This document shows, piece after piece, positions 12,292 to 25,100 of a DNA stretch of 64,000 nucleotides (positions are counted from its first letter, which is position 1; every line of letters begins with the position of its first letter). A program made the translations under genes and the position numbers. The notes beneath the pieces were generated by a model, which was given only the letters and a program-made list of their open reading frames with translations, had not been told where the DNA came from and ran no database searches. This stretch comes from Peromyscus leucopus (taxonomy: Eukaryota; Chordata; Mammalia; Rodentia; Cricetidae): positions 71,352,942 to 71,416,941 of the forward strand of contig NC_051067.1 of assembly GCF_004664715.2 (NCBI RefSeq). The letters run 5' to 3'.

Positions 12292-12640
12292 ATACTTATA
12301 TATAAAAGTATGTTGATAAATTTTAAACCTCATTTTTAAAGTGTTTTAGCATACAATGAAAAGACAGTCTTTTACTTTGTATAAAATTTTTTTGTATAAA
12401 ATATTTTAAAAAATCTTTTTGAAGTATTAGAAAATGAAAGGAATTTAAAAATCGACATTATGGGTCCATGATTCATGCTAATGTTTACTCATGTAAATAG
12501 AACAAAATACTGCCTAATTAGTGTGGTTGGTAAATTTTTGGTACTTTAATTTTCTCTGTTATTGTAAACCATGCATAAAACGTTTGCCTATTGAGAAGTG
12601 CAGAATTGCCAGAGCTTAAACAGCTGACATCTGCTTACTC

Positions 12641-12644
<4 letters not shown>

Positions 12645-12677
<33 letters not shown>
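12645..12677 (+). repeat. Poly-A tract, 33 nt
   Basis: A pure A33 run with no SINE body immediately upstream, 255 bp before a SPAG6 exon. It may be the tail of an eroded retroposon. Confidence 0.9.
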
Positions 12678-12681
<4 letters not shown>

Positions 12682-12932
12682 AACAAGCCATTTCAGCCTA
12701 ATCTACCTCAAATGTGTTCATGTAAATGGAGGTCCATCTATTGACCTGTGTTCTTTTCAGCTCGGGATTGGTCCACATGGTTTATGAAACCAGAAAGGCT
12801 GATTTGAAATGCAGATGTCGGGGAGTGGAGTGCGCCCTCCCTCTTTTCTTTGCTCTATCTGTCAGGGTGAAAGATGGCTTGCACAAGGGTCAGTCACCCA
12901 TACTCACTTAATTACTTTTCTTGGACCCACAG

Positions 12933-13138
12933 AACTGTCACAAGCTGTGGTGGATGCGGGAGCCGTTCCTCTTTTAGTGCTCTGTATCCAGGAGCCAGAA
13001 ATTGCTTTGAAAAGGATTGCTGCCTCGGCCCTCAGTGACATTTCAAAGCATTCTCCAGAGTTAGCACAGACGGTGGTGGATGTCGGAGCTATTGCTCACT
13101 TAGCCCAGATGATCCTCAACCCTGATGAAAAATTGAAG
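12933..13138 (+). CDS. SPAG6: SPAG6 coding exon A (probably exon 5), residues 158-226
   Basis: This 206-bp exon starts after the acceptor ttggacccacag and ends before the donor gtattt. It enters in phase 1, because the first base of the Glu codon comes from the previous exon, and it leaves in phase 0 after a Lys codon. It encodes one full armadillo repeat (opening ELSQAVVDAG, closing SKHSP) and the first 27 residues of the next (ELAQTVVDVG to EKLK). The frame is also open for about 120 nt upstream and 114 nt downstream of the exon, so a retained-intron transcript could make a short novel product, but the splice sites are good. The upstream intron fills at least 1-12932. Confidence 0.95.
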
Positions 13139-16100
13139 GTATTTAAAACGGAGGTCAAGAGACAACAGACAGCCAGGGTTCTTACAATCCAAGAACATGA
13201 AGATGTGTACAGACGAATGTTACAGAGGAAAACAATTAGCAAATACCGTTGAAAGCAGATACAAATATATCGTGTCTTGGGTCTTTTAAGACATGGAAAT
13301 AATGCTTTGAGTGTCACATTTAAGAGGTTATTTGGAAATCTATGTGCAATACTGAAGACTCCAGGTAGCATTAGTATTAACATTAACAACTAAAATAAGG
13401 CATTGGCCTGACCAAAATAACTAATTAGGAGAGCCTTTGACTAGTATAAAGACCTAAAGATTTTCTAGCCCACCACTAGAATATCTGAATTTCTTATGAA
13501 ATTTTCACATTTATTAGTCCTCTGTTAGCTTTTTAAATTCACCAATTATACAACTAACACACACATACATTAATTGTTAATATTAGCTAAGTGATGGGAA
13601 TTTCTTTGAGATGGTATCAATATCATGTGATAAAGACATTAATTCAGCTTGTTATTGTATTACACACCACACATATCATAAATTATGTGTACTGTGTAAT
13701 TAAGAAGTGATTTTTTTTTTTTTTTTACCTAAAGGTCCCACATTTTAATTACCTGTAAAAGGTCTTAAAGTAATCAATAGAGAATTACTGGGGAAATCTA
13801 AAAATTTGAGTTTGTGACTAATATGTGAAAGTCTCAATGCTCAGAAATCTTAGATTGTGCTAAATATCTATGCAGCTCTTTTTTTCTCATGAAGAAATTC
13901 GAATATTATAAAGCTGTTTACGCCACATCTGAACACCGAGGTGGGTGAGTGGACTCTATATAGTGCTTTGTTTTACTCACCTGTGTTTCTGCTTATCAGC
14001 ACCAGGTCCTTTCAGCTCTCAGCCACATTGCAAAGCACTCTGTGGACCTGGCAGAGATGGTCGTTGAAGCGGAGATTTTCCCGGTGGTCCTTACCTGTCT
14101 GAAGGACAAAGATGAATATGTCAAGAAAAACGCGTGCACTTTAATTAGAGAGATCGCAAAGCACACACCCGAGGTAAAGACAAACAAACAAAGCAGTCCG
14201 GGGGGGGGGGGGGAGTTACACTTAGTTCCAGTTTTTTAAATAGAACGCCAATTTGTTGATGAGGTCTGAGGCTTGCTCCAGGCCCTCTAACTAGGCCATT
14301 GCTCCACACCCTCAGCCCCGCAGACATTTTGGATGATGTGTCTGTCTGCACGTGGTAGAGTGTCTGTTCACCCGGGTTCCTGGGCTCTGCCCACTTGATG
14401 GCGTCACTGCCCCTCCCCCACAAATCGTGGCAATAAAACCGACTCCACACATTGTCAGACGTTCTCTAGGGTACAAAATCACCTCCATTTGAGAACCACT
14501 GAATTGTATTAATGACATACGAGTTTGAAATCCAGTTTCTAATCATTGCTAGCTTTCCATTTCTAGATTGTGGGGACTCTGAACCCCTGTCGTCCTTATC
14601 ATTTTCTGGCAGCTGGCAGCAGTGGGAAGGATACTGCATCTGTAGGCTGGGACAGGCCACAGAGGCTCCTGGCCTACTGTGACACTCTGATAGCTGGCTG
14701 CTGTAATATGATTTTCTGCTCTGAGTTGTTAGATGTAAAAGAGAGGCAAAGCACGCCTGTGTCGATTTTGAGGTTGAGACGTCTTTTCCTGTGTGTATTT
14801 TGACTAATCTGTTTTCATTTCATTACATGTTAAAATCCTCACTCTTGTTTTACCCAACATCTAGATGTAGTTGAGACTTTTCAAGAATGGAAGAACCCAG
14901 CTAGTAATCACCGATAGTGTGTGGGGTAATTAGCCAGACGTTAAGTCTGATGTCTTTGGACATTGATTCATCTTTATACTAAGACGTTGGGATTGGGCAC
15001 TTCTGTAGTTAGCCAGGTGTGAATTAGCCCTCAGCTTAGAGTCTACGTGAGGAATTTTGAAATTCATTACAAGAGGGATAAAAGTTGTGTAATTTTTTTA
15101 AACCACAGAACAAGCTTTTCTACTATAAATAGTTGAGCTTTTGAAATAATGGGATTATTATACTTGAACATTTCCTTAATAAATGACAGTAATCTCTTTG
15201 AATGGTATTTCAATTTTACCCGGTATTTTGAAGTCCTATATAAAGTGGCCAAATCATATTTAAAGACCATTTTGTGCTATCTGGGCCTTTTCCTTTCCTT
15301 TCAGCTTTCACAGCTGATTGTCAATGCAGGAGGTGTGGCTGCCGTGATCGACTGCATGGAAACCTGCAGAGGGAACATACGACTGCCTGGCATCATGATG
15401 CTCGGTTACGTGGCTGCTCATTCCGAGAACCTGGCCATGGCAGTGATCATTTCCAAGGTCGGTGCTTGCTTCGTTTCTCCTAGATACTGTGGTAGGATAT
15501 TCCAAGACAACCACAGACTGACACCAAATAGAAAATATAGCTGCACACAGTGAAAGAGTTGTCTAAATGCATTCACTTGTTTTACTGCTAATGTCAGTGT
15601 TGATTGGTTTGTTTTCCAGGGGATCCCTGACAAAAGGTGTGAGTTACGGAAAAAGTACAGCTTTCCACATCTAATATCAACTCCTTTTGAACATTACTGT
15701 AATCTGTCTTTAAATATTATATATATATTATTATATCTTGAAGGATTAATTGTGCATCCATGCAAAAGCACACTATAGTTAAAAACATCATTTAAATGAC
15801 TTGCCCATGTATCACTTCATGCACCTCAGAGGTCTGTGTACTCCCCCCCCCCCCCCCCCCCCCCCCCGTCATTTGGATGAGGAGGAGATGGTGCTGGCCA
15901 TTTCTCTTTCAGATGTGGTCCATCAGGCAATCAGAGGGCACAGCAGACGGCAGGGTTGTTTTTTTTTTTGTTTTTTTGGTTTTGGTTTTGGTTTTTTTTT
16001 TCTTCATGTTGTGTGGATTTAGCCTTTTCTCAATTACAGCATTCTATGAATCCACCCTATAGTTAGCCTTGGTCCATAGTAGGTGCTCACAAAATAGGTT

Positions 16101-19100
16101 GGTATATAGATATGGATTTCCTAGAGCCCATGTGCTCACACTGTGTGTGGCAGCCCTCTAGGGGGTAGGGCTCTTATCAGCATAGAAAACCTGCTGCTGT
16201 TTGTTAAACAAAAATGGGGATCTTTTTTCCCTTGCTAATCCTCAGAACACAAAGGAGATCTTGATTTTCTACCTAGCCCGCAGTGATGCTCTGCGGTCCT
16301 GAGCTCCCTCATCCGGCCTTTCTTTTGTTCTCAGTCACTGCAGACGCAGCAATGACTGGAGCAGGACTGTGTGTCTGGAGGGGTCGTTAGGGATGTGTCT
16401 GGGTTTTGATCCTTGCTCCCTTTGTCAGGAAGATAGCTCCTCGGAGGATGAAGAGAGCCAGGCAGTTGCTTGTGCATCCTACACATCCTTTTGAATCTGG
16501 CCAGGGCACTCTCCCCTTCTTTGGTGGAGGCCTGCTGCCAGTCTCTCCCAGTGTCTGAAGCAAACCACACAGCAGTGAGGCATTTTCTCCTTGTCCTCTG
16601 AGGTGCGTCAGGAACCGGGAGACAATGTCCACCATTTACGGCACTCTCTTACCTCTGAAGCACATGTTGCTCCCGGTCTCATCTGAGTATTCTTGGCTGG
16701 GGCCAGTAATGTGGAGCCTGGGACGAGGTGCGAGAGTCATCTGCTCTTCCTCTCTCTCTTCATCCCCTCCTCCTCAATCTTATGTCCTACAAACATGGTT
16801 TACAAATTTACTCCACCTCAGCAGGTCTGATCTTTTCTATTGTGGACAGACCACTTCAGTGCTTGGAAAAGGACATGGTAAAGGAAACATGGTAAGTCTC
16901 ACGAAACTGATTCAAGGTGTGGGTGAAAGGAAAAAGAAAAGAAAAAGCAGACTAAAAGGCCAGGGAAAGGCACATGTGAGGGTCTTGACCTCTGCCACAG
17001 CAGCAGCATGTGATGCTGGTTCTTACAGTACTAAATTTGAAATCATTACTGTCGTCTCAAACTAGTTACAAAATTATGCCTACACAAAAGCTGGAATTAA
17101 AAATTCATATGTTTATTTGATTCTTCCTTAGGTCTATAAACTGATTTTTGAGGCCCTTTGATGATTTTTTTTTCCTTATTTAAATAAAATTAGAGTCTAA
17201 AATGCAAAATGTCCACATGCCACCTGTATAACAAAAGCAAGCTGGCTGGATTCAGCCTGTGGCCATAGCAGAACTGTCAGTATAAAGTCGACCAAAAGTA
17301 CTGGGAAAGCGTGTGGTATTTCAGGGAAGATGTTAGTGGAGTATATTCCATGTAAAAGGCTCTTAGAGTGGCGGATTCTTGCTCGTATTCATTTGATTTT
17401 TAGTTTGTTGTAGTTGTTTTATTTTCGGACTACTGTACTTGGGGTGGGTATGTCGCTGAGGACTGAATTGAGGGAGGTCCTCAGTCTTTACTTCTTAAAC
17501 AAAGGAAAATAAATTTGGAGATCCTAAACATTTCAGTTTGTCACCATGAAATCTGTTTCTGCCTGGTCTGAGGCATCTCTGTTGTTTGCGTAAATGTCCC
17601 TCTATTTGGGGGCCAGAAGCTAGTAGAGACATTCTTATTTAAGTTGGATTGTTACAGGTAATTAAGGCAATTTAGTCCTAGTCATTTTATTGACTTAAGA
17701 AATGACCGCCCTTGTGATGTGCACACTTATTGAACCATTTAGGAAAAGAAGAGAGCAAGGCTGAAATGATTTCTTCTAACACCCGAAAGACACGGTGGAC
17801 TCTTTAATCCCGCTCCAGATTTAGAACACTTGCTCTTTTGATCCCCACTCCAGGGTGTGCCCCAATTGTCGGCCTGCCTGTCAGAGGAACCGGAAGATCA
17901 TATTAAAGCCGCAGCTGCCTGGGCTCTAGGACAGGTTGGGAGACACACTCCGGAGCACGCACGGGCCGTGGCTATCACAGACGTCTTGCCAGTACTGCTG
18001 GCTCTGTACTTGTCCCCAGAGAGCTCCGAGGACCTGCAGGTGAAAGTGAGTACTGCTTTGAACCGGCTTGGGGAGACTGGGCGGACACTGACTTAGTCTT
18101 TAAAATATGTGGTTTAAATATTTTGATTTTTCTGATGGACTGGGTTGCTTTTCTGAGTCAGGAACTACAAATCTGTCAGAAGATTGAGTAATTTATCTTT
18201 GAAAACTGGTTACCCTTGTTCCCACAGTTAGTGATATATTTTCAAGGAAATTTTGCACAGATAAAAACTTGGTTGTAAAGTGAATGTCAGGTTTTTGCAT
18301 TCTGTATTGCTATTGACATTTTCTATGAAATCGGAATGGAAGAATAATAGAATTTTTGAATGTGGAGTTGCTAGAGAGTACACTGTCCCTTTTTACTTTA
18401 AAAAACAGAGTCCCAAAGAATTTAAGTTGCTTTTCAAAGATATAACTAGTAAGAGAATATTCCTGAAGGTATCATTTACTTCTCCTAACTTCAAGGATGT
18501 CTGATCTTTTAATTCTTTGTCTTATTTCCTTTTAAAGTGTGTATAAGATTCACTAACATTTTTGAATCATGCATTTTTAAAAGGCAAGTTTTATGAGAAA
18601 ATTATTACTGGCTGTCAAGGTGATTCATGAAACAGGCACAGAAAGCAGGATGGACTATTTAATAATTCTACAATTAAAAAAAAGAAATATTTTATAGCAT
18701 ACATATTAGGAAAATATGGAGGTCTTTGAACTGATGGGGGATGTTTACCGCAGACAGTAATTCCAAATACACTGAACATGGCCAGCCGGATGGCTCAGTG
18801 AGTCCAGCTGGTCACTGACAACCCTCAAGACCTGAGTTCAATCCCCAGGACGCACATGGGAGAAGAGAATCTGACCCAGGCCACATCACCCACTGAGTCC
18901 CACGTACTTGCTGTAGGCACACACAAAATATATAAATAAATGTAATTAAAACCCAAAATAAAATTAATAGGAAAGGACATAAACACTTAACTAGATGGTT
19001 AAATTAGTGAATAGTAAACACATTTACTGAATGTAACCTTGGATGACAAGGCAGAAAACTCCCAAGTTTCATGAAAGTGAGTTTCTTTATCTGGTTATGT

Positions 19101-22100
19101 TTACATGATAAGTTTCTACAAATTGATTTCCAAGAGTAAGACTTTTCTTAGTAGTTGTAAGGTTTTCCAGATCAAAACAGTGGCTTACAGCTGGGCTTAG
19201 TGGCACATGCCTTTTATCCCAGCACTCAGGAGGCAGAGGTAGTTGGATCTCTGTGAGTTCAAGGCCAGCCAGGTCTACATAGTAAGTTCCAGGACAGCCA
19301 GGGCTACATAGAGAAACTGCCTTGAAAAACAAAAAACCAAACAAACAGAAAACAAAAACCAAACCAAACCAAACCCTCTCTTAGTTAGGGTTTCTATTGC
19401 TGTGAAGAGACACCATGACCATGGCAACTCTTAGGAAGGAAAACATTTAATGGAGTGACTTGCAGGACAGGGTGTCGTACAGGCAGACATGGTGCTGGAG
19501 AGGGAGTTAAGAGTTCTACATCTTGCCGGACGGTGGCGGTGGCGCACGCCTTTAATCCCAGCACTCGGGAGGCAGAGGCAGGCGGATCTCTGTGAGTTCA
19601 AGGCCAGCCTGGGCTACCAAGTGAGTTCCAGGAAAGGCGCAAAGCTACACAGAGAAACCCTGTCTCGAAAAACCAAAAAAAAAAAAAAAAGAGTTCTACA
19701 TCTTGATCTGAAGGCAACAGGAAGTGAGCAGAGATACTGGGCATGACTTGAGCAAGGGACACTTCAAAGCCCACCCCAACAGTGACACATTTCATCCAAT
19801 AAGACCACACCAACTCCAACAAAGCCATACCTCCTAATAGTGACACTCCCTATGAGCTTTTAGGGGCACACCCCAAACCCAAACCAAACCAAAAAAAAAA
19901 AGCAACATCTTACATAGATTTAGGGCTCCCCTCATAAGACCATGGCACTGAGGTAATGTAACAAGTTAGCACTAACTGGCTGACAGAAAGAGATGGACAG
20001 TGGGCCCTCCCAGGTCTTTTCCAGTTAAAGGGGTGTCTGATTCTTTGACTTTCTAGTCAGAAATCCCAGCTCCATTTGTGCTCTTGATCTGTCCAGCTAT
20101 GGCTGATTAATGTAATCAACAGTAATTACAGCTTGAGAAACCCTGGCAATGTAGTTCTTGGGAGCCTTGGATACTTTTTATTTTCTTCTAGGTGGTACTG
20201 GAGATTAACTCCAGAGCTTGGACATTCAGGCATGTAAGCACTCAATCACTAAGCTATCTCTCCTGCCCATATAATTTTTTAAAGTGAACTACTGTAACAT
20301 TATATTGTATAAATATCCATGGAGTAAAACCATTACTTTTTAAAATAAGATAACCTTTATTCTGATTTAATTCATCAAAGATGGTTTTGTTAAGTTAACT
20401 AATAGAAATGAAGTTTCTTTTGATACAGTATTTACTTTCAGGAAATATACTGGTGTAGCTAGAGTTTTCCTGCCTTGCCCACAGTCAGGACAAATCTTTG
20501 TCACCCGCCAGTCCCACAGCCGCTCAGACCCAACGAAGTAAACACAGAGACTTATATTGCTTACAAACTGTATGGCCATGGCAGGCTTCTTGCTAACTGT
20601 TCTTATAGCTTAAATTAATCCATTTCCATAAATCTATACCTTGCCACGTGGCTCACCGGCATTTCTGGCTGCAGCTGGCAGTGAGTCCTTCTGCCTTCCT
20701 GTTCTTTTATTTCTCCTCTCTGTTAGTCCTGCCTATACTTCCTGCCTAGCCACGGCCAATCAGATTTTATTTATCGACCAATCAGAGCAACTTGACATAC
20801 AGACCATCCCCCCCAGCACAGCCAAGTGCAGACTGTCTCAGACACCTGCACTCAGGCCCGTGGTCCTAATCATCCTTTCTATGAGGACCTGCTGGGTAAC
20901 GCCACAAGGAACCCAAGAACGGGCTCCCACAGGACATACAGAACACCCCACAGCATACTGGGCATTATATGTAAAAAGCAAACCTTTAGTAATTTCTCTG
21001 GCAACAAAACCTTCCCCAAACTTGAAGTTCATTTGAATAGCTTCTTACTGTGGGATGTCATCTCTTTTGCTCTTCTGTAGGGTCTCTTGGAGCATATAGC
21101 TGCTGCTTTAGAGCAAAGTCCATCAAGTCTGTTGGATTTAACACTAGCTCTTTGAGAAAATGTGTATCCAAAGCATTAGAAACTGTCTAGTGGCCTTTCT
21201 CGTTTGTTACTCTGTGGCAGCTTTCAAAGAATAAAGCTACCTCAAGGTTCTCTCTGTCTCAAAGGCAGGTCCGCTTCTGTAAGCACTGGTTAATTGGTTC
21301 TAATCTGGGAGAACCAGGGAGCAGCTTCTTGGAGTTTCTCCTGTGTGGTCACTGCTGCCTGCGTTATTCTAGTATCTTAATAAAGAATGGAAATTCTATT
21401 AGCTGATGAGATCATCTGTTACGCTGAAATGCTTTAGCTCATGGTGGCATTTGAACCGTTATGAAACTGTCTAGGTTGCTTATTTCACACAGCTTTCAAG
21501 TTCCGTGGTCATAGTTCTCATTGCATTTTTAAGTAGCTTTATTGAGATATTATACAATTCACTCATTTAAAATATAAGATTCAATAGTTTTTAGTGTATT
21601 TACAGAATTGTGAAATCATCACCACAAACTGATTTTAAAGTTTTTTTTCTCCTCTGTCAGACATCACTCCACATCTCTGTCTAAATCCGACAACTGTCAA
21701 TTTTCTTTCCATCTCTGTGGATTTGCCGCTTCTGGGCATTTCATTTAAAAGGGATAGTGTAACAGATGTGTCCTTTTGTGCCTGGTGTCTTTATTACCTA
21801 GTCTGAGGGTGTTTTGTTTGTTTTTTAATGCGTACAGATATTTTGCCTGCTTGGGTATCTGTGGACCGTGTGTATCTTGTGCCTGTGGAGGCCAGAAGAG
21901 GGCATCAGCTTCCTTAGCACTGGAATTACCAGTCACTGTGAGCCACCATGTGGGTGCTGAGACTCAAGCCTGGGTTCTCTGGAAGAGCAGCACTATTAAC
22001 CAGTGAGCTGTCTCTCCAGCCCCTAACCTGAGTTTTGAGATTCTTCATGTAATATGTATCAGTCCCTTGTTCTCTTTATGCTCGATAATTTTCCATTGGT

Positions 22101-25100
22101 TATCCATTCACCAGTTGATGGACATTGGGGTATTTAAACTCTTTAGCTATTTGCACATGTTTTCATGTGGATGTTTTTTTTAATTTTTAAAAATTTATCA
22201 TTAGTGAGTGTATACATGTATGTGTATGCATGTATGTGTGTGCATGATGTGCATGCGTGGACACGTGTGCCGTGGCTGAATGTGGAGGTCAGAAGCCAGC
22301 TCTTTGGAGTTGATTTTCTCCTTCCATCTAGGGGTCAAATTCAGGCTGCTGGGCCGGGTTTGAGCAGCAGGCACCTTTACGTGCTGAGGCATGTCTCCAA
22401 GCTGGGTGCATGCCTGCATTTCTTTTGGGTATATTTCCATAAGTAAAATTGCTGGGTCACTGGAAATTCTTTAAGATTTTGAGGAACTACTGGACTGTTT
22501 TCTAACACAACTGTGCTGCTTTACATCCACCAGCAGTATAGGAGGTTCCAATTTTTGCATTCTTGTGAATGAATTTTATTCATTCATTCTATTTTTTTTT
22601 ACTGCAGCTATCCTAACGTGTACTTTTGATTTGCCTAATGGCCAGTAGCGCTGAAATTATTTTCATGTATGTCTTGGCTGTGTATGTGTATTCTTTGACC
22701 TTTTATCCCTTTTATTATTTAAACAATTTTTTGTAGTGGTGGCCATTGGTCTCAGGGCCTTGCACATGTTAGGCAAGCCTTTTGCCCCTGAGTGATATCT
22801 CCAGCCCTGTTCGTTTCTAAACGGAGTCATTTGTCTGTCAACTATTACAGCTCAGAGGTAGGCAGGTAAGCAGACTCTTAACTAACTAACGTTTCTTTCA
22901 CACTAGACAGTCAGTGCTATTACAGCTATTTGGCCTTGTTAGCAATGGCAGTTAAGTTAAATTTCTTGGTCTGGTAAGGTCATCGTGGTCTTAAGATGGT
23001 TTATAAAGGTACAGTACAATCAGGTGTGTTGAAAGCTGGGGGGTTATTTTCAACCTACACTACTTGTGGGCTACAGTTCTGCATTCCTTATTTAACCTAT
23101 GCAGCAATGGTTTTGGTCATATGTGTCTGGTGATGAGGATGTGTAAGACTTCATAGTCTGGGTCTCTAAAGAAAACCTAAAATTCAAGAGATAATTTGCT
23201 GATGGCACAAATATGATAAAAGTTTTGCTGAATACAATGACCATGTATAAAGTCCACGATGTAAAATGGTCCTTCATTTCAAGAGCATTGCCAGACATAC
23301 AGTAATAAAACCAGAAGACCATATTGGCTGTGGCTTCAGAGGAAGAAAAGAGCAAAGTCCCTAAGGCAGCTCATATGCACACCACATACAAGACAAACAC
23401 AATAGTTGTAAAGTTTCCAATGTGAAGGGGCGTCATGTCATACAAAGAGACAGTCACAGCCAGCTGTAGCTGCAGCGTGTCCCGTAGTCACATTAGAGCC
23501 CTTCGGCCACATTTACAGGAGGGGCAGCAAGGTGACTTTAATTTAGAAGACGGAAAAGTGCTGGCGGGAAGGGGGGTGGGAAAGGTACCTGTGGTGCCTG
23601 TGTTTCCCAGAGTGATTCTCAGTTGACAGTTGATTCAACAGTTTAGGTTCTGTTTTGATTCCACTTGAGAATGGGTCAATTTCTACCCATGAGCTATAGC
23701 AGTGTCTACAAATGCACACTGAATAAGTCATACGCTAGCAATTTATCAATGCATCTATATGAGCACGAAATCTTTTAGACAGTATAGGATACCTATGCCA
23801 TATAGGTAATATAGAATACGCTATCATAACCATTATCTCATAGTTGTTGATTAAAACAAATAGGATGCTTTGGTTATCTGTTTCATAGTTACACATGGAT
23901 ATTTATCCACATATTTATACTTAAACATGTTCATTTACAGTGCATAAGTACACTTTATAATTTTAATGACCTGATATGTATTTAAGAGCTCAGCAACTCA
24001 CTGCATAAGTTTTGAGTTTAACGGAATCCAACTGATAAAACTGATAATAACAGCAGTCAAAACAGTCTTCAGCTGTTGAGGACTTGTGAAACTGTACCCT
24101 GCATTTCTGACTTAAAGCCCAGGGTCTGCAGGGCTGCAGAGATAGCTCAGCTGCTGAATTCCTCAGAAAACTGTTTAAAAATGAAACAACTGCAAGAAGC
24201 TGACTTCCTTTTCAAAGTCTGGGAGTATGAGACGTGACCTGCCAATCTTTGTATGCCCCTGCTTTGTGTCTCAACAGAGTAAAAAGGCCATAAAGAACAT
24301 CATCCAGAGATGCACCTACCTCCCGGCCCTCGAACCCTTTCTCTACGATGCGCCTCCCAATATCCTGAAGTATGTGGCTGGGCAGTTCAGTAAGGTAAGA
24401 AATGCTACCGTAGTCTGGAAAAAGGGAAGAAAGGGAAAATGATTTGTGGACTTGTTTTTCTGCTTTCTCCTGTAAAATTTGGTCTGGGCTTTACTAGTTA
24501 AGTCTTAACCAGTCTCAAATGATACAGGTAGCATAGGTTAGTAAAACTCTCAGGTAAGTGAAGCACTTCATTCTTCTTCATATAGTTTTCATAGCCCTGT
24601 GCTATCTTCTTAAACAGCATAAAAAGGAAGTGATATGACAACACATAAAATTTATAATATAGACAATTTATGCTGAAACTTACCCTTTAGTAATTTCCCG
24701 TGTCCTTTAGTCTAAGAACATAGCAAACATTTTTAGGAAAATGTCTTTGAGCCACTGAAATATTTTTTCAGAAACTCTAAACTTGCTGGAGGTGATCTCA
24801 GTCCTTTGGTACACAGTGACTTCTTCGGAACAATTTGAACAAACGTAATGGCCGTATTTCATCGATCATCGCAGATTGACAGTAGTGTAGAGGTCGAGCT
24901 GCCCAAGGGCACGGCCAACAACACAGGTTCAGACAGTAATGGGAGCTGGGGGTCCAGCCCCTTGACAGTCCCCGCCCAGGGTCCGGGAGGAATCTACAGC
25001 CAGCTGATAATTCATCTTTGATGCAAAGAAGTGAATCTTTGTGCACGAAACTCCTTAGTCCGTACGCTTTATTCTTCTGAGTAAGTTCTCTCTACAAGCT

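Larger units (their letters stand above)
21525..22690 (-). mobile_element. Old L1 3' region, inverted, with two nested SINEs
   Basis: The L1 pieces at 21525-21800, 22021-22160 and 22404-22690 form one collinear antisense L1 end. Words include AGCTTTATTGAGATATTATA, TCCATTCACCAGTTGATGGA, ATTGCTGGGTCACTGGAAAT and CATCCACCAGCAGTATAGGA. It is an ancient mammalian L1 with no open frame, split by the two SINEs listed next. Confidence 0.75.

Noticed and set aside
1..12932. Search for the missing N-terminal SPAG6 exons
   Set aside because: No segment encoding the expected armadillo motifs with splice sites was found, so these exons are taken to be upstream of the window rather than lost.
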